A DNA stretch of 64,000 bases. Origin: Nonomuraea roseoviolacea subsp. carminata (lineage in GTDB: Bacteria > Actinomycetota > Actinomycetes > Streptosporangiales > Streptosporangiaceae). Under the pieces are notes generated by a model. It did not search any database and was not told the origin of the DNA. It saw only the letters and a list, made by a program, of their open reading frames with translations. The stretch covers positions 8,159,001-8,223,000 of the forward strand of contig NZ_JAMZEC010000001.1 in NCBI RefSeq assembly GCF_024172185.1, given 5' to 3'. The stretch's first letter is position 1. The number at the start of each line of letters is the position of its first letter. Position numbers and translations under genes: made by a program. Below are positions 63,808 to 64,000 of this stretch, piece after piece.

Positions 63808-64000
63808 TCACGCCCCCATGATCGAACCGGCCAGGAGGAGGAACAGGGGCACGCGCCGGCGGCGGGCGAACTCGGCCGGGTCACCGTCGAGACGATCGTG
63901 ACGTGGGGCGCACTCGCGCAGCGCGGTGACGGCGAAGCGCGCGCGGGTCAGGGCGGTGACGTAGTCCTCGACGGTGCGGTGGTACCAGGTGACGGTGTCG
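63808..64000 (-). CDS. Class I SAM-dependent methyltransferase, C-terminal part (runs off window)
   Basis: Partial gene; the 5' end lies beyond 64000. The visible 64 codons read DTVTWYHRTVEDYVTALTRARFAVTALRECAPR and end EFARRRRVPLFLLLAGSIMG. Actinobacterial UbiE/COQ5-like methyltransferases commonly end in WYHRTVEDYV..L..AGF.V..LREC.P and RRRVPLFLLLAG, the last strands and helix of the methyltransferase fold. Substrate unknown. Confidence 0.75.
   Translation of the reverse strand, partial: DTVTWYHRTVEDYVTALTRARFAVTALRECAPRHDRLDGDPAEFARRRRVPLFLLLAGSIMGA

Noticed and set aside
1..64000. tRNA, rRNA, insertion sequences, integrase or attachment sites
   Set aside because: I looked for tRNA-like cloverleafs, transposase motifs and flanking repeats and found nothing supportable; a tRNA scan and an IS search would be decisive.

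Overview
The window is very GC-rich, with dense ATGA/GTGA overlaps, many GTG starts and abundant regulators. That points to a filamentous actinomycete, most likely Streptosporangiales (Nonomuraea-like) or Streptomycetales. There is no rRNA or core marker to settle it. I see no prophage, insertion sequence, CRISPR array, tRNA or PKS/NRPS. The region reads as accessory chromosome: catabolic operons plus many small regulator/target modules, with several decayed gene remnants in the gaps.

Left end (1-7.4 kb): a sulfur-scavenging locus. An SsuA/TauA-like binding protein, SsuB-like ATPase and SsuC-like permease form one overlapping operon with an LLM flavin monooxygenase and two unrelated flavin reductases. 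A convergent TauD-like dioxygenase (frameshifted as read) lies opposite. Each arm is preceded by a tiny peptide ending in an HVDFCxVASAxC motif. Both peptides sit exactly at the predicted transcription start of a near-identical promoter (TTGACT, 17 bp, TAGGTT or TACGTT, 7 nt, start codon). This is a paired, leaderless, cysteine-type leader-peptide system. The second leader runs over the tauD start codon.

7.5-12.1 kb: a secreted BP74-like protein followed by a nine-unit degenerate ~23-bp repeat array, an MFS exporter with a divergent XRE-cupin regulator, and a DinB/WYL pair.

12.15-21.5 kb: a nine-gene sugar operon, lacI-deoC-aldh-aldh'-rbsK-rbsD-rbsA-rbsC-rbsB. It is headed by its own repressor, has two near-identical LacI operators upstream, and ends in a strong hairpin. 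DeoC plus an aldehyde dehydrogenase suggests that deoxyribose, rather than or besides ribose, is the substrate. The second aldehyde dehydrogenase is a half-length protein without the catalytic cysteine.

21.5-55 kb: small modules that pair a regulator (TetR, MarR, MerR, XRE, AraC, SARP) with a hydrolase, flavoenzyme, reductase or exporter, often with a visible palindromic operator. They include a hemerythrin/DUF4267/FAD-oxidoreductase run opposite an AfsR-like regulator, a UvrA-like ABC protein, an orphan histidine kinase, and a MerR-type 19-bp-spacer promoter for an MFS pump.

55-64 kb: a large LuxR (LAL) regulator opposite a 33-residue membrane peptide and a membrane protein, an ECF41 (SigJ-like) sigma factor beside an NDH-2-like flavoprotein with a 28-bp perfect palindrome between them, a SnoaL/XRE divergent pair, and the end of a methyltransferase gene running off the window.
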